DNA from: Collinsella sp. TF08-11AT
GTDB lineage: Bacteria; Actinomycetota; Coriobacteriia; Coriobacteriales; Coriobacteriaceae
Assembly: GCF_003437035.1 (NCBI RefSeq)
Contig: NZ_QSRL01000015.1
Coordinates: forward strand, 1 to 42,346
Length of the DNA stretch: 42,346 bases
Direction of reading: 5' to 3'
The notes under the pieces were generated by a model, which did not search any database, was not told where the DNA came from, and saw only the letters and a program-made list of their open reading frames with translations. Shown one piece after another: positions 10,891 to 19,547 of the stretch. Position numbers and translations under genes: made by a program. Each line of letters starts with the position of its first letter. Within the stretch, counting starts at the first letter, position 1.

Positions 10891-10923
10891 CCACCACAAA
10901 GGTACCTGTCCCCTTTGTGGTGG
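10891..10923. repeat. REP-like palindrome, copy 1
   Basis: A perfect 12-bp stem, CCACCACAAAGG (10891-10902) and complement (10912-10923), with a 9-nt loop. The core CAAAGGTACCTGTCCCC resembles the reverse strand of the element at 18235-18297 (CAAAGTAACCTGACCCC), so the two look like members of one dispersed family. It is also positioned to act as a terminator of the MurT-GatD gene ending at 10931. Confidence 0.65.
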
Positions 10924-10930
10924 TGGGGTG

Positions 10931-13108
10931 CTAGGGGAGGAGCTTCATGGCGGCGTCGTGGGCGGCGCGCTCGTAGGTGTCGTCGAGGGGCTTGAGCGGC
11001 AGCAGGGCTGTGGCCTGCGCATCGCCGCGGCGCTCGAGGGCGTGCGCGATCAGCCAGTCGGCGAGTTCGGGGTTTTTGGGCAGCGCCGGCCCGTGCAGGT
11101 ACGTGCCGATCACGCCCTTGTAGATCAGACCCTCAAAGCCGTCGTCGCCGTTGTTGCCGGTGCCAGTGACGACGGACGTTCCGAGCGGCGTGGCATCGGC
11201 GTCCAAAAGCGTGCGGCCGCCGTGGTTCTCGAATCCCACAAAGGGCTCGGGTGACAGGTCGGTCTTGACGGCGACGTTGCCGATCAGGCGGTCGGAGCCG
11301 CGTACGGTTTCGGCGGCAATGACGCCCAGGCCCTCGATGCGATCTTCGCCCATATAGTACGAACGGCCGAGCAGCTGATAGCCGCCACAGATAGCAAGCA
11401 GTGTGCCGCCGTCCTCAACATAGGCCGCGACCTTGTCTTTTTGAGCGAGCAGTTCGTGTGCCACGGCCAGCTGGTCGCGATCGGAGCCGCCGCCCATCAT
11501 AACGATGTCGGCGTCGGTCAGGTCGAGCGTCTCGCCCATGTGGACTTCGTCCACACGCACGGGAATGCCGCGCCAGGCGCAGCGGCGTTCGAGCGCGATA
11601 ACGTTGCCGCCGTCGGCGTAGAGGTTGAGCGCATCGGGATACAGGTAGACGATGCGCAGGGGGCGCGAAAGCTCGACCGGCGCAATATCGGTGGGGACAG
11701 CGCTACCATCGGCGCGCGTTACGGCGTGGGAGACAATCGAGCTTGCATCGTCGTCTATAAGCCCGTCGAGCTCCTTGACTAACGGCGGGAAGGCCGTGTA
11801 GTTGGCGACGGCGTAGAAGGTGTCATCGGCGGCCTCGTCTGCCACGGCGCCGATCGCCTGCGCGACGTCCGAGATAATCGCGGCATCGATGCCGGCGTAC
11901 TTGAGGCGTACCTGCATGTCGTGCGCACGCGTGCCTCCGGCAAAGGCGACAAGACCCGGCGTGTCGGCGATGCGCTCGAAGTCGACATCGTAGATCCACG
12001 AGACATCGTGGCCGTCGGCATCGTTATCGTTTAGGAAGAAGGCGCAGAGCCTGCCACCTGCCGTTTTAATGGACTGGATCTGGCGATCGAAGCCCACGGG
12101 ATTCTTGGCCAGGTTGGCCTCGACGGTGCGGCCGGCAATATCCCAGCGGCCCATGCGTCCGCCGGCGGGCACGTAGGCATTAAGCGTGGGCTGCAGGTGC
12201 GCCGCGTCCACGCCCAGCTCGTGCGCCGCAAAGAAGGCGGCGGCGACGTTATAGACCATGTACAGGCCGTTGTAGCGCGTGGCGATGTGCACGGCGGGCG
12301 CGTTGGCCTCGGGTCCAAAGGTCAGGTCAAAGCCGTAGCCGTCGCAGCCGAGTTCCACGCCCGTCACGCGACGGAGCAGCGCGGGGCGACCCCAGCCGCA
12401 CGAAGGGCAATGATAGGCGCCCAGCTGTCCGTACTGCACATAGTCGTATTCCAGCGGGGCGTTGCACTGCGAGCAAAAGCGCGAGTCGCTAATGCGGTCG
12501 GACTCGGTGCCCGTGGCGCCGTCGATGCCAAAGGCAATACTCGCGTTGGGAACGCGCGCGGCAATCGAGGCGCACAGCGGGTCGTCGGCGTTGTAGATGA
12601 GCGTCGTTGCCGGCGAAAGCTCCAACGCGTGGGCGATGACCTCCTGGGTGTGATCGATCTCGCCATAGCGATCTAGCTGGTCACGGAACAGGTTGAGCAG
12701 CACGAAGTACGTCGGCTTGAGCTTGGGCAGGACGCGCACAGTGTAGAGCTCATCGCATTCAAAAACGCCTACGCGCTTGCCACTGCTGGTGTGCTTAAGG
12801 CCGCCGCGGGCCTCGAGCAGAGCACCCACCACACCAGGCTCCATATTGTTGCCGGCACGGTTGCACACCACGGTAGCACCGCTGGCAGCAACGGCGTCGG
12901 CGATGAGGTTGGAGGTGGTGGTCTTGCCATTAGTACCGGTGATCACCACGCTGCGGTCGACAAGGCCGGCGAGGTCGTTCAGCAACTCGGGGTCGATCTT
13001 CATGGCGATGCGGCCGGGGAGTACGCCGCCCTGGCGCTTAAGGACGGAGCGCAGCCCCCAGCGGGCGATATCGCTCGAGGTGCAGGCAAGAGATGAGCGG
13101 AGGTTCAT
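10931..13108 (-). CDS. murT-gatD: Fused MurT-GatD lipid II isoglutaminyl synthase
   Basis: A 725-aa protein that amidates D-glutamate of lipid II to D-isoglutamine, using glutamine as nitrogen source. The N-terminal half (about 1-470) is MurT: P-loop GTNGKTTT (58-65), the family's four-cysteine ribbon (C212, C215, C234, C237) and the acidic NDNDADG segment. The C-terminal half (about 484-725) is GatD: it begins RIVYLYPDALNLYADGGN, has nucleophile C574 in AICGGYQ and catalytic H672 in GTYLHGP. In most Gram-positives these are two adjacent genes; here a single uninterrupted frame joins them. The ATG at 13108 has an AGGA site upstream. It lies 45 bp downstream of two TPR-like genes on the same strand. 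Confidence 0.93.
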   Translation of the reverse strand: MNLRSSLACTSSDIARWGLRSVLKRQGGVLPGRIAMKIDPELLNDLAGLVDRSVVITGTNGKTTTSNLIADAVAASGATVVCNRAGNNMEPGVVGALLEARGGLKHTSSGKRVGVFECDELYTVRVLPKLKPTYFVLLNLFRDQLDRYGEIDHTQEVIAHALELSPATTLIYNADDPLCASIAARVPNASIAFGIDGATGTESDRISDSRFCSQCNAPLEYDYVQYGQLGAYHCPSCGWGRPALLRRVTGVELGCDGYGFDLTFGPEANAPAVHIATRYNGLYMVYNVAAAFFAAHELGVDAAHLQPTLNAYVPAGGRMGRWDIAGRTVEANLAKNPVGFDRQIQSIKTAGGRLCAFFLNDNDADGHDVSWIYDVDFERIADTPGLVAFAGGTRAHDMQVRLKYAGIDAAIISDVAQAIGAVADEAADDTFYAVANYTAFPPLVKELDGLIDDDASSIVSHAVTRADGSAVPTDIAPVELSRPLRIVYLYPDALNLYADGGNVIALERRCAWRGIPVRVDEVHMGETLDLTDADIVMMGGGSDRDQLAVAHELLAQKDKVAAYVEDGGTLLAICGGYQLLGRSYYMGEDRIEGLGVIAAETVRGSDRLIGNVAVKTDLSPEPFVGFENHGGRTLLDADATPLGTSVVTGTGNNGDDGFEGLIYKGVIGTYLHGPALPKNPELADWLIAHALERRGDAQATALLPLKPLDDTYERAAHDAAMKLLP

Positions 13109-13153
13109 GAAACCGTTCCTAACGTAAACGACATGGTCGGGTCGAGTGCGTCA

Positions 13154-14197
13154 CTAAAAACCGTAGCGGCGCGCAAATTCCTGGGCAAGCTGCGACACGT
13201 CTTCGCAGGCATTGGCCCAGGGGGCAAAGTCGGGAGTGTCCGAGATAATGCCGTCCGCCTCCCAAACGGCCTGGTGCGAAAGATCCCAGGGATCGCGTGG
13301 CTCGGGCCGGCAGGGAAGGTACGGTGTCTGGTACATGGGATTCAGCAAGAAGAACGCGCCGCCCTCGCAGCGGTTGGCGAACTCACGTAATGCACGCACC
13401 GCTGGACGCATCTTGTTCGTTTTGAACAAGAGGATTGTGCGGGCGAGCAGGTACCAGGGGGAGTTCTCGAGTGCATCGGCTCCCACCTGTTCCTCGAGCT
13501 GGTGGGCTAGGGCAAAAAAGCCGTCCTGATCTTCCAAGCGAGCGAGGGCAAGCAATACGGTGCCGGCGGCCCGGGTGGGATAGCCCTCCGTCTTAAGGAC
13601 ACGGCGAGAATAGTTGGCGGCGGCGCGGTAACGAGCGCTCGCCATGCACAGCTGCGAGATGGCCTCGAGTGTGTGAAGCCACCCGATAAGGGCCGGCTCG
13701 CTCACGGTAAGGTCCGCTGCGGTGACACCGTCGGCCAAAACATTATTGGCCCAGTAGTGCGGGGCCTCCATATCAAACCCGGGCACGCTTTGCTGCAGGT
13801 AATCGGCCGTGGTCACCTCGAGCTTCATCAGGTCGCCCAGGCAGGCGTCAACGGGCGTGTCGGCCAGGATGATGGCGAGCAGCTGCGCGTCGACGGCCAG
13901 TGCATCGACGCGGACAATCTTGAGCAGCTCGTCGCGCATGTCGTCGAACAGGCGATTGCGCGTCTGCTCGAACTCCTCGTCGCTGCCCATGTCCTCGATG
14001 CGACGGAGCTCGTCGAGCAGGTGGCGATGAACACCGGCATAGGACAGCAGCGCCTGGGCATGCTCGGACTGCGCATACTTTTGGGGATTCGCGCTAATGT
14101 CGTTATGGACAAGCTCGCGTGCTGCATCGGTGAGCTCGGGGTGCGATGCCAGATAGGCGCGCTCCAGGTAGGCGGGGATGTAGACGCTCGGATCCAT
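13154..14197 (-). CDS. TPR-like helical repeat protein A
   Basis: A 347-aa, largely helical soluble protein rich in Ala, Leu and Arg with TPR-like helix pairs (for example SARYRAAANYSRRVL and FFALAHQLEEQVG around 185-250). There is no signal peptide, membrane segment or catalytic motif that I recognise. It resembles its upstream neighbour in length and in a shared RYR-x-(S/A)-x-x-A-x-R-x-L segment, so the two may be tandem paralogues. Its ATG shares one base with the neighbour's stop (TAATG), so the pair is translationally coupled. Function unknown; a protein-interaction role is the family expectation. Confidence 0.75.
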   Translation of the reverse strand: MDPSVYIPAYLERAYLASHPELTDAARELVHNDISANPQKYAQSEHAQALLSYAGVHRHLLDELRRIEDMGSDEEFEQTRNRLFDDMRDELLKIVRVDALAVDAQLLAIILADTPVDACLGDLMKLEVTTADYLQQSVPGFDMEAPHYWANNVLADGVTAADLTVSEPALIGWLHTLEAISQLCMASARYRAAANYSRRVLKTEGYPTRAAGTVLLALARLEDQDGFFALAHQLEEQVGADALENSPWYLLARTILLFKTNKMRPAVRALREFANRCEGGAFFLLNPMYQTPYLPCRPEPRDPWDLSHQAVWEADGIISDTPDFAPWANACEDVSQLAQEFARRYGF

Positions 14198-15273
14198 TAG
14201 AGGTCTCCTCCCTTAAACGGCAGGCCCTGCTCGGCCGCCCGCAGGATGCGCTCGTCGATCTGGGAACGCACGATATCGTTGGTGGCGACCCAGGCGGCGA
14301 AGCTGGCGTTGTCGGGGGCGCCCAAGCCCTCCTGCAGTACCGGCGTCGCCTCGGACAGCGCAAGGACAAGCTCGTCGGTAGAGCCCACACCCACGTTGAC
14401 GCGGGCATAGACGCCATCGGGAAACTCGGTTTGGAAGTAGAGTGCCTCGGCCGCGTGCGGGCACGAGCGTGCAAGGATGCGCAAGTAGTGCTCGGCACCC
14501 TCGTAGTCCAGCTCGCGCCAGGCTGCGCTCATCAGTGCGATGAGCGTCCACGGGTCCAAGTCGCGCTCCGCGTCCTTGGGACGACGACGCAGCGGCGTGT
14601 TGGCGAGATAGGGGACGGAGTGGGCGGAGCGAAATCTTTTGAGCTCCTCGGCGGGGTATTCGAGCTTTGCCATGGCGAGCATCGCGGTGTGGCGGACGCC
14701 GGCCGGATCGTTGGGGGCAAAGTCGAGGCTGCGGTTTGCAGCTTCGAGCGACATGCGATAGCGTCCGCTAATGAGGGCGCGCGATGCAAGGGCGGCAAGC
14801 CAGCGCAGGTAGGGGCGGCGCATAAGGTCGCCCGCGGCCTCGCGCTCATAGGGGTCCTGCGCCGAGGCGATCTTGAACGCCAGGTCATGCTCGACTTCAT
14901 CGCGCTTGGATACCAGGTACTGTACGTATTCCTCGTTGGAGTCGGCGGTGAGGGCCGTCAGCATGCGCTGGGCATCCCAGTTGGTCGGATCGAGCGCGGC
15001 GGCCTCGCGAAGCATGTTCTCGGCAGCGGCCTCTTCCTGCTCGGCTTGGGCATCGTCGGGGATAAAGGGAATGCGGTAGTCGACAGCCTCGACCACCTTG
15101 GCAATCAGATGTCCGGCGCGGTCGCGATCATGCACGATGAGCGGCGCGGGGTTGCGGGTGAATTGTTCCATCAGACGCTCTACGGCGGTGCCGTCGGTGA
15201 GCGGGATATTGTCGCGGCGCAAGGCCTCAAGAACGAGGCGATGGCAATCCTCTTGAATGGGATCGAATGCCAT
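14197..15273 (-). CDS. TPR-like helical repeat protein B
   Basis: A 358-aa soluble helical protein with TPR-like repeats (for example AENMLREAAALDPTNWDAQRML near 95-115 and YRMSLEAANRSLDFAPNDPAG near 190-210, the typical tail of a TPR motif). The ATG at 15273 is preferred over the upstream start at 15303 because AAAGGAGG lies four bases before it. It is the first gene of a minus-strand unit with the paralogue-like gene at 13154-14197 and possibly murT-gatD. No enzyme motif is seen; function unknown. Confidence 0.75.
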   Translation of the reverse strand: MAFDPIQEDCHRLVLEALRRDNIPLTDGTAVERLMEQFTRNPAPLIVHDRDRAGHLIAKVVEAVDYRIPFIPDDAQAEQEEAAAENMLREAAALDPTNWDAQRMLTALTADSNEEYVQYLVSKRDEVEHDLAFKIASAQDPYEREAAGDLMRRPYLRWLAALASRALISGRYRMSLEAANRSLDFAPNDPAGVRHTAMLAMAKLEYPAEELKRFRSAHSVPYLANTPLRRRPKDAERDLDPWTLIALMSAAWRELDYEGAEHYLRILARSCPHAAEALYFQTEFPDGVYARVNVGVGSTDELVLALSEATPVLQEGLGAPDNASFAAWVATNDIVRSQIDERILRAAEQGLPFKGGDL

Positions 15274-15773
15274 GGGGCCTCCTTTGCTGCGGTTAGGGTT
15301 CAAATGTCTCTATATAAGGTTCTAGTTTACCCGCATGTGGCACACCGGGGGTGTCGCACTTGGACTTGCACCTTTGCACCACGAAGACGGATGTCGTACA
15401 AATGTCGGCACCTTGGACGACCGAGTGGTATCACGGTGCCGCAAACGGTCGATTTTTGGCGGCGAACGGTGCATATTTTGGAGGGGCACCGTCCTGCCCA
15501 GGATATGTAGTCAACCTTGATAAAACGTTTGCCCAGCTTGGGAGTATGAATGCCGCACAAGGGTCTTCAGGGATAGAAAAAACGTTTCATCATTGGCGGC
15601 TTTAGGTGAATAACTGACCAACCAGAACGGTAAAATAGTGTTTGTCTGAGCGTTGAGACGTTTAGACATCGCGCATTGTCATCGCCGGCAACGCGCAAAC
15701 CGGTCCTAACGGAGCCAATTGGGTGCTCCGTTATATACGCAAGTCTAAGAGGGGCTTGTTTAGGAGGCACAGT
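15274..15773. other. Divergent intergenic region upstream of adh
   Basis: 500 bp without a credible gene. It should hold the promoter of the minus-strand TPR operon and that of the plus-strand alcohol dehydrogenase. A hairpin AACGGAGC/GCTCCGTT at 15708-15732 (9-nt loop) lies 41 bp before the adh start and may be a leader structure or operator. I found no clear Rex-type operator. Confidence 0.5.
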
Positions 15774-16997
15774 ATGGGACGTTTTACCAATCCTCGCGAT
15801 CTGTACTTTGGTGAGGGCGCTCGCCACGAGGTGAAGAACCTCAAGGGCAAGAAGGCCATCATCGTTTCTGGCGGCAGCTCTATGCGCCGCGGCGGGTTCC
15901 TGCAGGACGTCGAGAACGACCTTAAGGAAGGCGGTTTCGAGGTCAAGCTGTTCGAGGGCGTCGAGTCCGACCCGTCCATCGAGACGGTCATGAAGGGCGC
16001 CGAGGCCATGCGCGAGTTCGAGCCCGACTGGATTATCGCCATCGGTGGCGGCTCGCCCATCGATGCCGCTAAGGCCATGTGGGTCTTCTACGAGTATCCC
16101 GAGGAGTCCTTCGATAACATCATCCAGCCGTTCAGCTTCCCGGAGCTGCGTCAGAAGGCTCATTTCTGCGCCATCTCCTCTACCTCCGGCACCGCTACCG
16201 AGGTCACCGCGTTCTCCGTCATTACCGACTACGCCAAGGGCATCAAGTACCCGCTGGCCGACTTCAACATCACCCCTGATGTCGCCATCGTCGACCCCGA
16301 GCTCACCTACACCATGCCCGCCAAGCTGTGCGCTCACACCGGCATGGATGCTCTGACCCACTGCATGGAGGCCTACGTTTCCACCTGCGCCTCTATGTTC
16401 ACCGACGCCAACGCCCTGCACGGCATCCGCGAGATCGTCGAGTGGCTGCCCAAGTCCTATGCTGGCGACCATGAGGCCCGTCAGCACATGCACGAGGCTC
16501 AGTGCATCGCCGGTATCGCCTTCTCCTCGGGCCTGCTCGGCATCGTTCACTCCATGGCTCACAAGACCGGTGCTGCCTTCGAGAACGGCCACATCATCCA
16601 CGGTGCCGCTAACGCCATGTACCTGGGCAAGGTTATCCAGTGGAACTCCAAGGACCCGCGTGCTGCTGAGCGTTACGCTTACGTGGCCAAGGAGATCCTG
16701 CACCTTCCCGGCGAGACCAACGAGGAGCTCATCGCTGCGCTCGTCCAGAAGATTCGCGACCTCAATGACCAGCTCAACATTCCGCAGTCCATCAAGGATT
16801 ACGCGAATGGTGGCGTGAAGGTCGACGCCGAGAACCCGCAGATGGTTTCCGAGGAGGAGTTCCTCGCCAAGCTGCCCGAGATCGCTGCGAACGCCGAGAC
16901 CGACGCCTGCACGCCCGAGAACCCGCGTGAGACCAAGGCTGCCGACTTCGAGAAGATCCTCAAGGCCTGCTACTACGACACCGACATCGATTTCTAA
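15774..16997 (+). CDS. Iron-containing alcohol dehydrogenase
   Basis: A 407-aa group III (iron-dependent) NAD(P)H alcohol dehydrogenase, expected to interconvert aldehydes and primary alcohols in fermentation. It has GGGSPIDAAKAMW (nucleotide site, near 97-109), SSTSGTATEVTAFSVI, then metal-ligand regions HTGMDALTHCMEAYVS, GIVHSMAHKTGA and FENGHIIHGAAN. The sequence is closest in style to butanol dehydrogenases and the C-terminal domain of AdhE. The ATG at 15774 has AGGAGG six bases upstream. A strong terminator follows and a glycerol dehydrogenase gene starts 83 bp later. Codon use is highly biased to host-preferred codons, suggesting high expression. Confidence 0.93.
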   Translation: MGRFTNPRDLYFGEGARHEVKNLKGKKAIIVSGGSSMRRGGFLQDVENDLKEGGFEVKLFEGVESDPSIETVMKGAEAMREFEPDWIIAIGGGSPIDAAKAMWVFYEYPEESFDNIIQPFSFPELRQKAHFCAISSTSGTATEVTAFSVITDYAKGIKYPLADFNITPDVAIVDPELTYTMPAKLCAHTGMDALTHCMEAYVSTCASMFTDANALHGIREIVEWLPKSYAGDHEARQHMHEAQCIAGIAFSSGLLGIVHSMAHKTGAAFENGHIIHGAANAMYLGKVIQWNSKDPRAAERYAYVAKEILHLPGETNEELIAALVQKIRDLNDQLNIPQSIKDYANGGVKVDAENPQMVSEEEFLAKLPEIAANAETDACTPENPRETKAADFEKILKACYYDTDIDF

Positions 16998-17019
16998 TCG
17001 ACTCTTGTTATCGTAACGA

Positions 17020-17064
17020 GGGGCTCCGCACGTATCCGTACGGAGCCCCTTTCTTTTTTCTTTT
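17020..17064 (+). terminator. Rho-independent terminator of adh
   Basis: Stem GGGGCTCCG (17020-17028) with CGGAGCCCC (17041-17049), an additional ACG/CGT pair inside, then TTTCTTTTTTC. The next gene starts at 17081, so it needs either its own promoter in this space or read-through. Confidence 0.88.
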
Positions 17065-17080
17065 AGAGAATGGGATAGTT

Positions 17081-18181
17081 ATGGCTGCAATTTTCAATAG
17101 CCCCAGCAAGTACATCCAGGGTCCGGACGAGCTCGCCAAGCTCGGCTCCTATGTCGAGCCGCTCGGCGCTAAGGCCCTCGTCATCGTGACGCCTTCGGGC
17201 AAGAAGCGCGTCGGTGCCAAGATCGAGGGTGGTTTTGCCGAGGCTAAGGCCGAGCTGCTGTTTGAGGACTTTAACGGCGAGTGCTCCAAGAGCGAGGTCG
17301 ATCGCCTGGTTGCGCTCGCGCGCGACAACGGCTGCGACATCATCGTCGGCGTCGGTGGCGGCAAGATCCTCGACACCGCCAAGGCCGTCGCCTACTACCT
17401 GGAGTCCCCGGTCATCATTTGCCCCACCATCGCTTCGACCGATGCCCCGTGCTCGGCGCTCTCCGTGCTCTATACCGATGACGGCCAGTTCGATAAGTAC
17501 CTGTTCCTTAAGGCGAACCCCAATATCGTTCTTATGGATACGACGGTTATCGCGGCGAGCCCGGTACGCCTGACGGTGGCAGGTATGGGCGATGCGCTCG
17601 CAACCTACTTTGAGGCCCAGGCGACTCACGATGCCGACGGTGGCACCTGCGCTGGTGGCAAAGGCGGCATGGCCGGTCTGGCGCTTGCCAAGCTCTGCTA
17701 CGAGACGCTTATGGCCGATGGCGTCAAGGCCAAGGTCGCGCTGGAGAAGGGTGCGCTCACGCCTGCCGTCGAGCATATCATCGAGGCCAATACGCTGCTT
17801 TCGGGCATTGGCTTTGAGAGCTCGGGCCTTGCTGCTGCTCATGCCATCCACAATGGCCTGACGATGCTGCCCGAGTGCCACGGCATGTATCACGGCGAGA
17901 AGGTCGCCTTTGGCACCATCGTTCAGCTGGTACTCGAGGATGCTCCGACTGAGAAACTCGAGGAAGTCTTGGGCTTCTGCATTGAGCTGGGCCTGCCGGT
18001 CACGATGAAGGAACTTGGCGTTGCCGAGCTTACGCGCGAGCAGGCCATGATTGTTGCCGAGGCCGCCTGCGCGCCCGATGACACCATGTGCAACATGCCG
18101 TTTGAGGTGACGCCCGAGATGGTCGCAAACGCCATCCTGGGTGCCGACGCGCTGGGTCACTACTACCTTATGGATGAGTAA
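17081..18181 (+). CDS. gldA: Glycerol dehydrogenase
   Basis: A 366-aa zinc-dependent, NAD-linked dehydrogenase oxidising glycerol (or related vicinal diols) to dihydroxyacetone. It shows GVGGGKILDTAKAVA (nucleotide binding, about 90-104), the PTIASTDAPCSALSVLY segment typical of GldA, and the three metal-ligand regions GMGDALATYFEA, AAHAIHNGL and MYHGEKVAFG. Length matches the family. The ribosome binding site is poor (GAATGGGA). A terminator follows at 18196. It is the first of two GldA paralogues in a row. Confidence 0.92.
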   Translation: MAAIFNSPSKYIQGPDELAKLGSYVEPLGAKALVIVTPSGKKRVGAKIEGGFAEAKAELLFEDFNGECSKSEVDRLVALARDNGCDIIVGVGGGKILDTAKAVAYYLESPVIICPTIASTDAPCSALSVLYTDDGQFDKYLFLKANPNIVLMDTTVIAASPVRLTVAGMGDALATYFEAQATHDADGGTCAGGKGGMAGLALAKLCYETLMADGVKAKVALEKGALTPAVEHIIEANTLLSGIGFESSGLAAAHAIHNGLTMLPECHGMYHGEKVAFGTIVQLVLEDAPTEKLEEVLGFCIELGLPVTMKELGVAELTREQAMIVAEAACAPDDTMCNMPFEVTPEMVANAILGADALGHYYLMDE

Positions 18182-18195
18182 ATCAAGCTAAGGAA

Positions 18196-18230
18196 GGGGC
18201 AAAGCCAGCAGACGGCTTTGCCCCTTTTTG
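18196..18230 (+). terminator. Rho-independent terminator of gldA
   Basis: An 11-bp perfect stem GGGGCAAAGCC (18196-18206) and complement (18214-18224), followed by TTTTTG, 15 bases after the stop. Confidence 0.92.
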
Positions 18231-18234
18231 CTAT

Positions 18235-18297
18235 GGTGCAAACCAACCTGACCCCATCGCACCAAGTTGATGCAAAGGGGTCAGGTTACTTTGCACC
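18235..18297. repeat. REP-like palindrome, copy 2
   Basis: An inverted repeat of about 21 bp per arm (18235-18255 and 18277-18297) with few mismatches; arms read GGTGCAAA..AACCTGACCCC. Its core matches the palindrome at 10891-10923 in the pattern CAAAG-x-x-ACCTG-x-CCCC. It lies between a terminator and the next gene. Confidence 0.7.
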
Positions 18298-18328
18298 AAT
18301 CGTTGTTTGATGAAGGGCGGATTCTCGT

Positions 18329-19396
18329 ATGGCGCTTCCTATGGTTTATGGCGGTCCCGGCCGGTATGTTCAGGGGCCGGGCGAACTTTCGCGTCAGGGC
18401 AGGTATTTGTCATGGTTGGGCTGTGCTGCCTATGTTCTGTTTGACCAGGGCACCGAGGATTGGCTGTGCAGGCAGATCGTCGATGGATTTCTGGACGAAG
18501 ATCTAAGTGAGCCGTTCTTTAAGATTTACAACGGTCCGTGTACGGAAGATGCCGTTGTAAAAATGGCTAAGGAAGCCCGGGCCGAGTATTGCGACATGGT
18601 GGTGGGTATTGGCGGTGGCAAGATGCTCGATATCGCCAAGGCCGTAGCGTTTTATGCCGAGTTGCCGTTGTGCATATGCCCCACGGCGGCCTCGATGGAC
18701 GGTCCGTGCAGTGCGATTTCGGTGCTGTATCACGAGGATGGGTCGTTCGATCGCTATCTGATGCTCGAGAAGAATCCGGACCTGGTCGTGGTCGATACCA
18801 ACGTGGTCGCGGCGGCCCCACTGCGTATGACGGTCGCCGGTATGGGCGACGCACTGGCAACGTACTTTGAGGCGCGTTCGTGCGCCGCGGCGCACGGCGC
18901 CAACGAGCATGGTGGAACGCCGGGGCACTTGGCCCTGGTCGCGGCACGTGCCTGCTACGACACACTTATGGAGTGTGGTGTCGCTGCTAAGCGCGACCTC
19001 AAGAAGGGTCGCATGTCACCAGCGGTTGAGCGCCTGATCGAGTGCAATATTCTGCTTTCGGGCGTTGGCTTTGAGAGCGGTGGCTTGGCGTTGGCGCATG
19101 CCATCTCCAATGGCCTGACGATTCTGCCCGAGTGCAAGGCCATGCACGGCGAGGCCGTAGCGTTTGGTCTGGTGGTCCAGCTTCGTCTGGAGCGTGCGCC
19201 CGAGCTTGAACAGGTGCTCGAGTTTTGTCAGCGTGTTGGTCTGCCGACGACGCTCGAGGATCTGGGCCTTGGCGAGATTTCCGATGCCGACCTGCAGAGT
19301 GTTGCAAATGCGGCCTTTAGAAACGAGCGTAATATGGCCAACGAGCAGGCCAAGGTGACCAAACAAAAGCTCGTGCAGCTCATGTGCGAGGCATAG
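18329..19396 (+). CDS. Glycerol dehydrogenase paralogue
   Basis: A 355-aa divergent GldA-type dehydrogenase. It retains GIGGGKMLDIAKAVAFY, PTAASMDGPCSAISVLY and the metal-site regions GMGDALATYFEA, LAHAISNGL and AMHGEAVAFG, so it is probably active. The N-terminal 70 residues and the C-terminus differ from the gldA at 17081, and the second metal-ligand loop lacks one histidine-rich residue stretch found there. Substrate may differ (another polyol or hydroxyketone). The ATG at 18329 follows an AAGGGCGG site. It probably arose by tandem duplication followed by divergence (inference from adjacency and shared motifs). Confidence 0.85.
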   Translation: MALPMVYGGPGRYVQGPGELSRQGRYLSWLGCAAYVLFDQGTEDWLCRQIVDGFLDEDLSEPFFKIYNGPCTEDAVVKMAKEARAEYCDMVVGIGGGKMLDIAKAVAFYAELPLCICPTAASMDGPCSAISVLYHEDGSFDRYLMLEKNPDLVVVDTNVVAAAPLRMTVAGMGDALATYFEARSCAAAHGANEHGGTPGHLALVAARACYDTLMECGVAAKRDLKKGRMSPAVERLIECNILLSGVGFESGGLALAHAISNGLTILPECKAMHGEAVAFGLVVQLRLERAPELEQVLEFCQRVGLPTTLEDLGLGEISDADLQSVANAAFRNERNMANEQAKVTKQKLVQLMCEA

Positions 19397-19547
19397 TTTG
19401 GCGCTTGATTGACCTTGTGCAATCGAGGCGGCGATAGGCCATAGGCTATTTGTCCCAAAGGTGCTCCGCGTGTAATTTGCTCGAGGCACGGGCCGATGGC
19501 GTATCATTATTTCTTGCTTGTTTGCACTGCTCAGGGAGGGGCCGCGC

